Positions 1-7,890 of a stretch of DNA of 26,663 bases are shown here, in pieces. The DNA is taken from contig DJWE01000018.1 of NCBI GenBank assembly GCA_002441465.1, positions 1 through 26,663 of the forward strand, in the 5' to 3' direction. The notes under the pieces are model-generated. The model saw only the letters and a list, made by a program, of their open reading frames with translations, did no database searches and was not told the DNA's origin. The stretch is from Propionibacteriaceae bacterium UBA6238. GTDB lineage: Bacteria; Actinomycetota; Actinomycetes; Propionibacteriales; Propionibacteriaceae. Each line of letters opens with the position of its first letter. Within the stretch, counting starts at the first letter, position 1. A program made the position numbers and the translations under genes.

Positions 1-774
1 GTAGGGGTCTTCGCGGCCCAGCAGGTAGATGGTGCCACCTCGGCGGATGAGGTCGGCGATGTCGACGGCGGGCCTGCCTTCGCGAGGGACGCAGCGTTCG
101 CGTCGGTCGTGGGTGGCGAAGAGGGCGAGTGCTTGGTCGACGGTGGACTTGGTGTTGCCGGCGGTGCGTTCATCGGTGTTGCTGACAGCACCGGCGAGTA
201 GGCCGGACCAGTTAGGTTCCGCCATCGGATGCGCGCGCAGGATGTCGATGGGTCGGGTGGCGGTGCGAGGGTTGGCGGCCCACTGCAGCACGTCGTTGAG
301 GGTGTTGCCGGCGAGTGCTGCGGCGTGGAGGTAGCCCTGGATGACCTTCGCGGCTTCTGCGGCGTAGAACCGGGCTGCGGAGTCGGTGCCTTCTCGTCCG
401 CTGCCGAGGGTGCCAGCGCAGAACGCTTTGGCGCGTTTCTCGGCGACGGTGGCGTCGACGCAGCCGTCGACTGGGTCCCAGATCAGCTCCGGCAGGCCCG
501 GGGCGGCGCCGAACGGGTCGAGGACGGCCACGGGCCCGCGGGCTTGACGGGCGGCCAGCGTGAGGAGGAGATCGTCTGGTTTGGTGAGCGTGACTAGCGC
601 CGCGCCGGGGGCTTGGAGGAGGGCGGGGGTGAGAATGTCAAGGGTCTTGCCCGAGCCTTGGGGCCCGAGGACGCCGGCTGTGCGATCCCACGGCTGCCAC
701 AACGCCACCCCGACCGGCACCTTGCTGGTCCCGATCCGCCACCCCACCGCGGTGGGGTCAAACCGTCGTCTCAT
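1..774 (-). CDS. Type IV coupling protein, ATPase part (VirD4/TraG-like), 3' end outside window
   Basis: Likely the DNA-pumping ATPase that links the relaxosome to the conjugation channel at the inner membrane. The reading frame is open from ATG 774 to the left window edge (258 codons seen). It carries a Walker A motif GPQGSGKT at residues 37-44, followed by a stretch about apposing substrate (GAALVTLTKPDDLL), as seen in TraG/VirD4-like ATPases of actinobacterial conjugative elements. It has no membrane segment of its own. The ATG overlaps the stop of the upstream ORF as ATGA and has no clear Shine-Dalgarno sequence, so translation probably depends on reinitiation or frameshifting from the upstream membrane ORF. 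Relatives I know usually carry both parts in one polypeptide. The C-terminal motifs, including Walker B, lie outside the window. Confidence 0.82.
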   Translation of the reverse strand, partial: MRRRFDPTAVGWRIGTSKVPVGVALWQPWDRTAGVLGPQGSGKTLDILTPALLQAPGAALVTLTKPDDLLLTLAARQARGPVAVLDPFGAAPGLPELIWDPVDGCVDATVAEKRAKAFCAGTLGSGREGTDSAARFYAAEAAKVIQGYLHAAALAGNTLNDVLQWAANPRTATRPIDILRAHPMAEPNWSGLLAGAVSNTDERTAGNTKSTVDQALALFATHDRRERCVPREGRPAVDIADLIRRGGTIYLLGREDPY

Positions 775-1220
775 GGGCGATCGCCGGTGCGGTAGAGGTC
801 AGGACGGATCACGGCCCGATGGGCCCGGAGCCGACCTAACCCGAGAAGGTGCTCGGCCTGCCCGCTGCTGGCCATGCCCTTGAATCGGCGGCCAGCTGTC
901 ACACGCAACGCCAGGATGGTCGCGGTGACCAGGGCGGCGATGAACAGTGCGCCCGCGATCACCCAGGCCACCTCCACGACGCCCCTGTCGCCGGCGGTCG
1001 CGAGGCCGGCGTGGAGATCGCCGGTGAGGATGCCCCAACTGCTGGTGACCAGCGCGGCGGAGGGGGGCCAGTGCCAGCCAGCCCCAACGGCGGCCAGGGT
1101 GAGGCTGCGGCCGGCTTGAACGGCCAGCAGAGCGAAGAGCGAGACGGCGGCCAGAATGCCGACGGCGGGTTCCCATGTCCAGGCATAGCCGTCCTCGTGC
1201 TGAGCTTCTGTCATACCCAT
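771..1220 (-). CDS. Membrane-anchor ORF of the type IV coupling protein
   Basis: A 149-aa protein with three hydrophobic stretches: about residues 18-36, a weaker one around 40-60, and a strong one around 83-106. A basic tail follows (VTAGRRFKGMASS, then LGLGRLRAHR). This layout matches the N-terminal membrane region of actinobacterial TraG/VirD4-like proteins, and the tail runs straight into the ATPase ORF in the next frame (ATGA, 771-774). The start could be 1220 or 1214 (ATG GGT ATG). I chose 1220 because a G-rich GGGGTGGGG lies just upstream. The longer open frame to 1823 is antisense or out-of-frame read-through of the lipoprotein gene and was not used. It could be a true separate subunit or half of a frameshifted gene. 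Confidence 0.72.
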   Translation of the reverse strand: MGMTEAQHEDGYAWTWEPAVGILAAVSLFALLAVQAGRSLTLAAVGAGWHWPPSAALVTSSWGILTGDLHAGLATAGDRGVVEVAWVIAGALFIAALVTATILALRVTAGRRFKGMASSGQAEHLLGLGRLRAHRAVIRPDLYRTGDRP

Positions 1221-1285
1221 CACGAACCCCACCCCCGCAGAACTACAGCGTGAGGAGCAGGAAATTGGGCTGGCGATAGCAGCGC

Positions 1286-1323
1286 GGAAGCCCCCAGCGA
1301 TGGGGGGTTCGCTGGAGGCTTCC
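1286..1323 (-). promoter_or_regulatory. Hairpin in the gap before the coupling-protein genes
   Basis: Arms 1286-1300 and 1309-1323 pair over 15 bp with one mismatch, around an 8-nt loop. It lies in a 227-bp space between the lipoprotein and coupling-protein ORFs, in an operon whose other nearby genes overlap. No T-run follows on the minus strand, so it looks more like an attenuator, RNA-processing or stability element than a strong intrinsic terminator. Confidence 0.55.
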
Positions 1324-1331
1324 GGCTTGAT

Positions 1332-1353
1332 GGTGCCGATGGGGGCCGGCACC
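1332..1353 (-). promoter_or_regulatory. Second small hairpin next to the first
   Basis: Arms GGTGCCG (1332-1338) and CGGCACC (1347-1353) give a perfect 7-bp stem with an 8-nt loop. It is 8 bp from the larger hairpin, so the two form a tandem pair upstream of the coupling-protein ORFs. On length alone it could be chance in GC-rich DNA. Confidence 0.35.
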
Positions 1354-1447
1354 TGTCTGGGTGATTCAGAGACGCCACCCGGTGACGGCATGAAGGGTAT
1401 ACCACCATCGGATCCTCGTCTCTGCTTGCTGTGGCAAGGGGCGGGGG

Positions 1448-1984
1448 TCAGTTGTGGATGGTGATGGCGATCCAGCCGTGGGTGCTGTCGGGGTCGAGGA
1501 TGAGGGTGACGTCGACGGCTGTGCCGTTGTCGAGGCGGTGTCGGGTGGTGATCTGCATCGGATCGGCCTCGATGACATGGACTGGACCGTGCTGGGTGCC
1601 GGCGATGGGGGTGAAGCGGGGATCGTCGAAGCTGGCGATCAGTGCCTCTGCTGCCACACCCTCGAGGCGTTGCCGGCGCTGCTGCTGGTCGGCGGTCAAC
1701 CACCCGACGACGAACTGCGTAGCCGCGGTGACCGCGGCCGCGATCTGGACATCCTCGGGCGAGTCGTGAGGGTGCGCATCCATCGCGGGCTGGGTGGTGT
1801 TGAGATCGTTGTCGCCGACCCACCCTTCCTCGCGTCCGCTCTCCCCCACCGATGCCTGCGAGGTGACTGGCTGCGGAGCGGTCACCGGCGGGGTGGGGCT
1901 CTGGCTTTGAGGTCCGCTGCAGGCGGTGAGGAGCGCGGCGAACAAGCTGGCGGTGAGGAGACGGGCGGCTGGCTGTGGGGTCAT
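1448..1984 (-). CDS. Conjugation-operon lipoprotein
   Basis: A 178-aa protein with a type II signal peptide: basic N-terminus, hydrophobic core, and lipobox LTAC with Cys22. It is therefore predicted to be exported and anchored to the outer face of the membrane. A Pro/Ser/Thr-rich linker follows. The rest (about residues 75-178) is a compact domain with a helical start (AATQFVVGWLTADQQQRRQRL) and a beta-rich end, of the general look of NTF2/VirB8-type domains; that resemblance is inference. Its ATG overlaps the stop of the peptidase gene (ATGA, 1981-1984), so the two are translationally coupled. A role as an accessory channel protein outside the membrane is inferred from context. Confidence 0.78.
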   Translation of the reverse strand: MTPQPAARLLTASLFAALLTACSGPQSQSPTPPVTAPQPVTSQASVGESGREEGWVGDNDLNTTQPAMDAHPHDSPEDVQIAAAVTAATQFVVGWLTADQQQRRQRLEGVAAEALIASFDDPRFTPIAGTQHGPVHVIEADPMQITTRHRLDNGTAVDVTLILDPDSTHGWIAITIHN

Positions 1985-3444
1985 GGGGTGAGTCCTCGGG
2001 TGCGGAACCAGCGTTCAGGATCGGTCGGGATACCGCCGACGCGGACCTGCAGGTGGAGGTGAGATCCGGTGACGTTGCCGGTGGCTCCGACCTTGCCGAT
2101 CACGGTGCCGGCGGCGACGCGTTGTCCGACGGTGACGTGGATGGCAGATTGGTGGGCGTAGAAGATGACGGCGCCATCGTCCGCTTCGAGGGTGGTCAGG
2201 TTGCCGTAGGCGCCGACGGAGCTGGTGCGCGCGATGGTGCCGTCAGTGACAGCCTTGATGGGGGTGCCTGTGGGGGCGGCGAAGTCGAGTCCGGTGTGAG
2301 CCTTCTTCCATCGGGGTCCGGTGTCGCCGAAGCGGGAAGTGAGGCGGTACCGGTCGACGGGCAGTACGACCGCACCTGACCCGATGCTGGTGGTGCCGGT
2401 GCCTTGGGTGCCGTGGACGGAGATGTGGACGTGGTCGAGGTGCGCGGCCGAGGGGTCGGGGCCGGTGTAGCAAGAGGCGGTTTGGCCGCAGCGTCGCCAG
2501 CCTTCCTCGGCCCTAGCGGTGGACCAGAGGTGTTCTCGCCAGATGATGTAGGTGACGCCGAGCGCGGTGGCGTTGGTGCGGGCCCATTCCGCGATCTCCG
2601 TGCCCAGCGTGATGCCGGCTGGGGAGAAGTAGTTGGGGATCATCACGTCGACGGCGCGACCCGAACCGTGATCGCGGGGGTCGCCGGGCCGGACGCCGAG
2701 CAGCGATCGGATCTGCGCCCACTTCGCGTGGATGCAGCGCATCACACGCAGCGCGTCGGCGGTCTGACCCTGCTCCGACGGCATGCCGGTCGGTGCACAG
2801 TCCAGGCTCGGATCCATCGGTCCGCAGTTGGCGAGGCCGGCTGGTTGGCCGGCGAAGAGGGCGACGAGAGTGCGGGCGAGGCCTTCGTGGCGTGCGTAGG
2901 CGTCGGGGTAGGCCGACACCTGCACTGCCTGGGCAGCCTGGGCGACAGACATGTCTTGCCAGCCGACGATGTCGATGAGGCCGGGGATGTGCCAGCCGGT
3001 TAGGGTCGTGTGGCCAAGGTAGAAGGTGCGGGCTTGATAGGCGTCATCGGCCAAGATTTGGAGGTTCTCTTGCCGGGTGGTGCCGTCGGCGTACCAGCCG
3101 ACGAGGGAGCGTTGCTGGAACAACCCGACGTCACCATCCGCGTTGGGGGTGCGGGAGGCGGGGTGGGCGCCGAGGATTGATTCCTGCATGGCGGTGGCAA
3201 TCCCGACGACCGCGCCAGCTGGGCCGGCGCCGGTGTCGAGGGCCGTGGCGTAGATGAGAGCGGCACGGTCCATCTGCACGGCATCCAACTCCACGCTGGC
3301 GGGGGTGTCGCCGGCCCAGCCTGCGCAGCTGGCGCTGACGGTCTGGCTCTGAAGCTGGGGTCCGGTGAGGGCGCCGGCGAACACGACGATCGGTGCCAAC
3401 GGCACCGTGAGCGCCGCACCGATGACGACCAGGGCCCTCCACAT
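1981..3444 (-). CDS. Cell-wall hydrolase of the conjugation system: lysozyme-like, M15-like and M23 peptidase domains
   Basis: A 487-aa exported protein with one N-terminal hydrophobic segment (about residues 4-27). Residues 55-205 look like a soluble lytic transglycosylase/lysozyme fold, with the likely catalytic Glu88 in AMQES and a DGDVGLFQQR motif. Residues about 220-350 contain DHGSGRAVDVM and a distal HLDHVHISVH, a pattern seen in ARB_07466/M15-like carboxypeptidase domains. The C-terminus is an M23 endopeptidase with His383 and Asp387 (HTGLDF), His431 (YAHQS) and HLHLQV with His462/His464. It would open peptidoglycan locally so the transfer channel can cross the wall. Its ATG overlaps the VirB4 stop (TGATG at 3442-3446). 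Three hydrolase-like modules in one protein are more than the usual two. Confidence 0.88.
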   Translation of the reverse strand: MWRALVVIGAALTVPLAPIVVFAGALTGPQLQSQTVSASCAGWAGDTPASVELDAVQMDRAALIYATALDTGAGPAGAVVGIATAMQESILGAHPASRTPNADGDVGLFQQRSLVGWYADGTTRQENLQILADDAYQARTFYLGHTTLTGWHIPGLIDIVGWQDMSVAQAAQAVQVSAYPDAYARHEGLARTLVALFAGQPAGLANCGPMDPSLDCAPTGMPSEQGQTADALRVMRCIHAKWAQIRSLLGVRPGDPRDHGSGRAVDVMIPNYFSPAGITLGTEIAEWARTNATALGVTYIIWREHLWSTARAEEGWRRCGQTASCYTGPDPSAAHLDHVHISVHGTQGTGTTSIGSGAVVLPVDRYRLTSRFGDTGPRWKKAHTGLDFAAPTGTPIKAVTDGTIARTSSVGAYGNLTTLEADDGAVIFYAHQSAIHVTVGQRVAAGTVIGKVGATGNVTGSHLHLQVRVGGIPTDPERWFRTRGLTP

Positions 3445-4928
3445 CAGGTCTGCAGTTTCTGGTTGGTGTCGGTCAAGGGTGCCTCGAGGTCGGGGTGGAG
3501 GGTCAGTGCGACCTTGTGGAGACGTGGGCCCACGGCGATCAGGGCTCGGCCTTTGCCTCCCATGGCCCAGCCGGTGACGATGTCGCGGGCGATCGGGCCG
3601 AGGTCGAGGAGCTGCTCCAGGTCGTCGGCGACCTCGGCGTCCTGGCCGAAGAGGACCTTGATGTCGCCGAGGTGGAGGAGGTCCTTGGCGATCTGCTGCG
3701 CCTGCGACCCGGCATGCCCCACACCCAGGTAGTCCGAGGGCTTGTGGGCGTTGGCGATCTCAATATCGCCATGCGACCTCGACAGCCGCAGATCGGCGTC
3801 GAAAGACGACACTGCACCGGTGCCGAGTCGGAGTTGTCGCCAGACCTCGTCGCGGACGTTGATCCTGCGCCGGCCGGAGACTTGTCGCATCGCGGTGCCC
3901 CAGGAGTTGAGACACATCAAGGCCATCCCGACGGCGTCGTCACCCAACGGCATCAGGCGGGAGAGGGACAGTGATTGGATCGGCGCGTTCCAGTCGATGG
4001 TGACGGTGGTGGGGGCGTCGAAGATGCCGGCGAACACGCCGGAGATGAGTTGCGCGACCGCGTCCCGCAGCAGGCGGGTGTCGTCGAGGAAGGTGTGTCG
4101 GTCGGGGTAGCGGAGCTCGGCGATCAGGTGGTCGCTGGGTGAGTGGAGTTGCTGCCACACCTGCGGGATGACGATCGGCCGCAGCGCTCGGTTGTCGGTG
4201 GTCGCGTGGGTGAGCTCAACGAGGACTGCTTTGAGGACCTGTTCCTCCGTCGGCCCGACCGCGACCTTCGTGTCGCCGATGCTCTGGGAGCCGATCAGCG
4301 AGCGCAGGAGGATGAGCCAGCGGCCGAAGACGATCGCCTGCCGGCGGTGCTGCTCCTCTTTGTCGAGTTGGCCCCAGTTGGTGGCGAGGGGTCCGGGGTC
4401 GAGGGGGTTGAGGCGTGTGGGCATGCCGGGGCCGATGGCGAAGGGTTCGACGCCGAAGTGGCGGCACATCCGCTCGTACTCGTCCTTCGGGTCGCCCAGG
4501 ATCAGGGCCTGGTAGCCGAACGCGAACATGCGGTTGAGGAACGCTTTGACCCAGGCGGATTTCCCGCGGCCGGGTTTCCCGAAGACGAAGATGTTGGGGT
4601 TGGTGACGGGGATGGCGTCGTTGAGGACCCAGCCGTGGGGGTCGACGTAGAAGGTGGCTCCGTTGCTCATGTCGGTGCCCATCGGAGCCCCGGTCGGCGG
4701 CAACGGGCTGGCGGTGAGGAAGGGCCAGAACACGCCGGCCTGGTCGGAGGTCATTCGGTATCGCTTGACCGCGGGCCGTGACGCCACCCACCCAGCCCCC
4801 CTGGCTGGCTTGCCGCGCCACGGCGGGGCTGAGGTGAACTCTCGGACCGGCCGCGCCTCATCGGGCTGGGGTTTGGTGGGGAGTTCGTGGCCGAAGTCCG
4901 CGAGGAGTCGGTTGATACTGCGGGCCAT
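3444..4928 (-). CDS. VirB4-type conjugation ATPase
   Basis: A 494-aa ATPase predicted to power assembly of the channel or pilus from the cytoplasmic face. It has Walker A GKPGRGKS (residues 117-124), then GDPKDEYERM, and a Walker B-like RRINVRDEVWRQL. The C-terminal half (SGSQAQQIAKDLL, LFGQ) fits the VirB4/TraC family. The ATG at 4928 overlaps the stop of the PrgI-like gene as TGATG and the N-terminus MARSINRLLADFG is typical of this family. The open frame continuing to 5405 is a shadow of the upstream gene. In Actinobacteria the VirB4 N-terminal domain often resides in the separate SCO6880 protein encoded just upstream, as here. Confidence 0.9.
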   Translation of the reverse strand: MARSINRLLADFGHELPTKPQPDEARPVREFTSAPPWRGKPARGAGWVASRPAVKRYRMTSDQAGVFWPFLTASPLPPTGAPMGTDMSNGATFYVDPHGWVLNDAIPVTNPNIFVFGKPGRGKSAWVKAFLNRMFAFGYQALILGDPKDEYERMCRHFGVEPFAIGPGMPTRLNPLDPGPLATNWGQLDKEEQHRRQAIVFGRWLILLRSLIGSQSIGDTKVAVGPTEEQVLKAVLVELTHATTDNRALRPIVIPQVWQQLHSPSDHLIAELRYPDRHTFLDDTRLLRDAVAQLISGVFAGIFDAPTTVTIDWNAPIQSLSLSRLMPLGDDAVGMALMCLNSWGTAMRQVSGRRRINVRDEVWRQLRLGTGAVSSFDADLRLSRSHGDIEIANAHKPSDYLGVGHAGSQAQQIAKDLLHLGDIKVLFGQDAEVADDLEQLLDLGPIARDIVTGWAMGGKGRALIAVGPRLHKVALTLHPDLEAPLTDTNQKLQT

Positions 4929-6433
4929 CACTGGTGCCTGGTGGTGAGGCTGACCCCGAGGGGGAGGGTGGCGGTGACGAAGGCAAGGTCTTGGGACATG
5001 TCGAGGCGCTGCGGGGCCATGCCGCCGCGGCGGATCGCCGCATCCAGCCGGCGGCCGAACTCTGCCACCGGGGCAGTCCCGGGGATGGTGACGGAGCAGA
5101 GCGCGTAGGGATGGCTCATGGTGGCGCCCATCGCGAGCTGCACCTCGACCCGGTCCAGTTTCGCCTGCCGGCGGTGGTCCTTGGCGCCGGTGCGGACCCC
5201 GAGCCGGTCCTTCAACCCTTGCCCGAGGCTCTGACCGAACTCCTGCTGCGCCGCCTTCCGATCCGCGGCCGACTGCTTCTCGATCGGGAAAACGACCGCC
5301 ACACTCCGCCGCTCCACCGCCTCGGACGGGGCCAGGACGTGTCCCCAGCCGCCCATCGTCGCTCCACGCTCGGGAAGCTTCACCGTCGAGGTGACCGTCG
5401 CCCACGCATCATGCGCATAGTGCCGAACCGCCGCATACGCCTGCGACGGGCCGGCCAACGCCCACGGCACAGAAGCGTTGACCGAAGCGTCTGCGCCGGC
5501 GTCGTGGGCGGCGGCCACGAGGCCGGCGCGGTCGCCTGGGGCGAACCCGAGACGGACCACCTGGGCGAGCTCCGGCGAGCAGAGCCATTCGATGTCGCGG
5601 GCGCCCATGGGGCCGGTGATCACTGCTCCGATCTCGGCGGCCAGGGAGACGAGGGTGTTCATCCGGCCGTCGGTGGCGCCGCCCATGTGTCTGGCCTCTC
5701 TGCTGAGCCTGTTGTCGGGGACGACGAGGGTGATGAACGCTTCGGTGCGGACCCCGGCCTGGGACCAGCGCAGGTGCTCGATCTGCGTGGCCACCGAGGT
5801 GGCGGGCGCATCCGCGGTGAGGTTGGCGCGCAGCCACAGTTCCCGCTCGGTGCAGTCGTCGGGGGTGGTGCGCACCATCAGGTGGACTTCGGAGATCAGC
5901 TCCCCCCGTGCCGCGGTGTCCAGCAGTTCGGTGAGGCCGTCGGCGTACCGGTTACACAGGGCGTCGGTGGCCATCGCGATCCCGTCGTGATCGATCCGGG
6001 CGGTGATTGCCCACGTCCGCGCCGCTCGGTGCTTGATCACCGCGATCCGACGCTGGGCGAGGCCGACCGGTGGGCCGTCCATCACTTCGACCCCGGTCAG
6101 CGCGCCGGGCATGTCCAGCTCGTTCAGGTCACGGAGAGTGCCGGTGGTGGCTTTCGACCGGAAGGTGAGCCAGCCGTTGAGGCCGGCGACGGCGAACGCG
6201 GCGGCGGCGGCGAGCCAGCCGACTGCCGGGCGGCCACCGAGGGGGACGACGGTGAGGAACAGCAGCAGCAACCACACCGGCACCCACATGAGCCCGGCTA
6301 GCCAGCGCTGCGAGCTGATCGCCATCCACGCGGGGAACGTCGCGACCGACAGGAACAGCAGTTGGGGGACGGTCAGGCCCCAGATCACGCCGGCCTTCGG
6401 GGTGGTGAACGCGTCAAAGGTTCGTGCCGCCAC
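4928..6433 (-). CDS. PrgI/SCO6880-family conjugation protein (VirB3 plus VirB4 N-terminal-like)
   Basis: A 501-aa membrane protein. Its first 90 residues have three hydrophobic segments after a short TTPKAGVIWGLT start, as in PrgI/VirB3 proteins. The remainder is a soluble alpha/beta region without a Walker A motif, matching the SCO6880 family of actinobacterial transfer clusters, which pairs with the following VirB4 ATPase. Start is GTG 6433, overlapping the VirB6-like gene by 20 bp. Length agrees with the family (about 490-510 aa). It is expected to sit at the inner membrane and dock the VirB4 ATPase to the channel. Confidence 0.88.
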   Translation of the reverse strand: MAARTFDAFTTPKAGVIWGLTVPQLLFLSVATFPAWMAISSQRWLAGLMWVPVWLLLLFLTVVPLGGRPAVGWLAAAAAFAVAGLNGWLTFRSKATTGTLRDLNELDMPGALTGVEVMDGPPVGLAQRRIAVIKHRAARTWAITARIDHDGIAMATDALCNRYADGLTELLDTAARGELISEVHLMVRTTPDDCTERELWLRANLTADAPATSVATQIEHLRWSQAGVRTEAFITLVVPDNRLSREARHMGGATDGRMNTLVSLAAEIGAVITGPMGARDIEWLCSPELAQVVRLGFAPGDRAGLVAAAHDAGADASVNASVPWALAGPSQAYAAVRHYAHDAWATVTSTVKLPERGATMGGWGHVLAPSEAVERRSVAVVFPIEKQSAADRKAAQQEFGQSLGQGLKDRLGVRTGAKDHRRQAKLDRVEVQLAMGATMSHPYALCSVTIPGTAPVAEFGRRLDAAIRRGGMAPQRLDMSQDLAFVTATLPLGVSLTTRHQ

Positions 6434-7889
6434 TGTGGTCCTCCGCTTCTCTCACAGCCGCACGGGGCTGCGCCGCACGCTGCGGCTGGGTTGATGTCGC
6501 GGCACCGGGCTGCGTCGGACGAGACTGCGTCGGGGTGCGGCGGATGTCGCCGGCTGGGTCGTACGGATAAGACGGGTCCCCCGCCCCCATCCCGGCAGTG
6601 GTGTCGTTGACCAGTCCCGTGGCGCGAGCCCCGACCTGCTGGAACCCGTCGACCAGCTTCTTCGCGCCGAGGATCACCCCCGCCGCCACCACTCCGACCG
6701 GCCCTGCCACCGCCCCCGCGCCAGCGGCAGCCCCAGTGGTGGCCGCACCTGCGGCCGCTCCCCCACCAGCAGCAGCACCACCCGCACCTGCTGCGGCCCC
6801 GCCAGCGGCTCCACCGGCTGCGCTCGCGCTGGCCCCCGATCCGGCGGGGCTGAGGCTAGAGCTGTGTGCCGCGGCGGCGCGGCTCGCGGTGGCCGACTCG
6901 CCCGCACCAGCAACTCCACCACCGCCTCCGCCGCTAGTGCTGCGAGTCACGGCGGTGTGGGCGTGGCCGGCGGCCGAGGAGGCGCCGGTGGTGCTGGCCA
7001 GGCCGGCGCGGAACGAGGCGCCGCTGGTGGTGCCCGGATCCACGAACGCCAACAACCGGAACAGGGCCACCGGGGAGAGAGCGGCCACGGCGATCATCAC
7101 CACTGACGGCAGCGCCAAGGCGACGGCCTCCTGGGCGGAGTCCTCCATCCCCAGCGACACGCCGGTGGCGAGCTGGACACCCAACCCCAGCATCAGCGTC
7201 ATCAACAGTGGGGCGATGGCGGCGGCGTGGAACCAGCGAAACGCCTTCCAAAACCACGACTCAAACGGCTTGAACATAAGCCCGGCCGCGGCGATGGGGG
7301 CGGTGGCGGCGATCACGATCAGCGACACCGCCCGGCCCAGCATCACCACCAGGTGCGCCAACGCGGCCAGCCACAGCACCAACCCCAGCAGCATGAGCAC
7401 AGTGGCGGTGGTGCCGGTCATCACGCCTTCGGTGAAGTCCAGACCCGTCGGCTCCCACTCGGCCAGATCCGCTGTGCCCAGCAGCTGGATGCGCAGTGCC
7501 GTGTTGAGGCCCTCGACGGCAGTCACCAGCGCGGCGCCGTATGTGTACCAGAGGGTGCACACCAGCACGAACTTCACCGCACCGAAGATCGCTCCGCCAA
7601 GGGAGAGGGCGTCTCGGCGGAGGACGGTGCCGACCAGCTGCACGATCAGCAGCATCAGGGCCAGCGAGAGGCCGAGCCAGAGGGTGACACCGTAGACCGA
7701 CCACAATGCCGACGACCCGTCAGGGTTGAGGTTGGGGGTGAGGAACCAATCCCCGAGCTGCAGGATCGCGCGCATCACCCACAACCCAGCGCCCCACACC
7801 GCCAGGCAGATCGCCACCCACGCATCCACCACAATCTGACCACCGGCTGCAGCCAGGTCGCCGAACATCTCCCCGATCTGCTCCCACAT
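6414..7889 (-). CDS. VirB6/TrbL-like polytopic channel protein
   Basis: A 491-aa protein with about seven hydrophobic segments in residues 25-310, including VMLGRAVSLIVIAATAPIAAAGLMF, the kind of loop-helix region common in VirB6/TrbL proteins. After residue about 320 comes a long Ala/Gly/Ser low-complexity tract (encoded around 6670-6950), then a hydrophilic Pro/Gln/Thr tail. ATG 7889 (MWEQIGEMF) lies 1 bp after the upstream stop and was preferred over an upstream in-frame start at 8000 that would overlap that gene by 110 bp. The tail is probably cytoplasmic or extracellular and disordered. Expected role: inner-membrane pore of the transfer channel. Confidence 0.85.
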   Translation of the reverse strand: MWEQIGEMFGDLAAAGGQIVVDAWVAICLAVWGAGLWVMRAILQLGDWFLTPNLNPDGSSALWSVYGVTLWLGLSLALMLLIVQLVGTVLRRDALSLGGAIFGAVKFVLVCTLWYTYGAALVTAVEGLNTALRIQLLGTADLAEWEPTGLDFTEGVMTGTTATVLMLLGLVLWLAALAHLVVMLGRAVSLIVIAATAPIAAAGLMFKPFESWFWKAFRWFHAAAIAPLLMTLMLGLGVQLATGVSLGMEDSAQEAVALALPSVVMIAVAALSPVALFRLLAFVDPGTTSGASFRAGLASTTGASSAAGHAHTAVTRSTSGGGGGGVAGAGESATASRAAAAHSSSLSPAGSGASASAAGGAAGGAAAGAGGAAAGGGAAAGAATTGAAAGAGAVAGPVGVVAAGVILGAKKLVDGFQQVGARATGLVNDTTAGMGAGDPSYPYDPAGDIRRTPTQSRPTQPGAATSTQPQRAAQPRAAVREAEDHSGGTNL

Positions 7890-7890
7890 C

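Noticed and set aside
771..1823. 350-codon frame covering coupling-protein N-terminus and lipoprotein region
   Set aside because: Residues before 1220 are an out-of-frame reading of the lipoprotein gene and the hairpin gap.
4929..5405. N-terminal extension of the VirB4-like frame
   Set aside because: Reads out of frame through the PrgI-like gene; the overlapping TGATG start at 4928 fits the operon.
4934..6301. 455-codon plus-strand open frame
   Set aside because: Exactly antisense to the PrgI/SCO6880 gene, with Gly/Arg/Ala/His-rich composition typical of a high-GC shadow and no ribosome site.
6670..6950. Repetitive GC-rich tract in the VirB6-like gene considered as DNA repeat or CRISPR
   Set aside because: Irregular Ala/Gly/Ser codons of a low-complexity protein segment; no equal-length repeat and spacer units.
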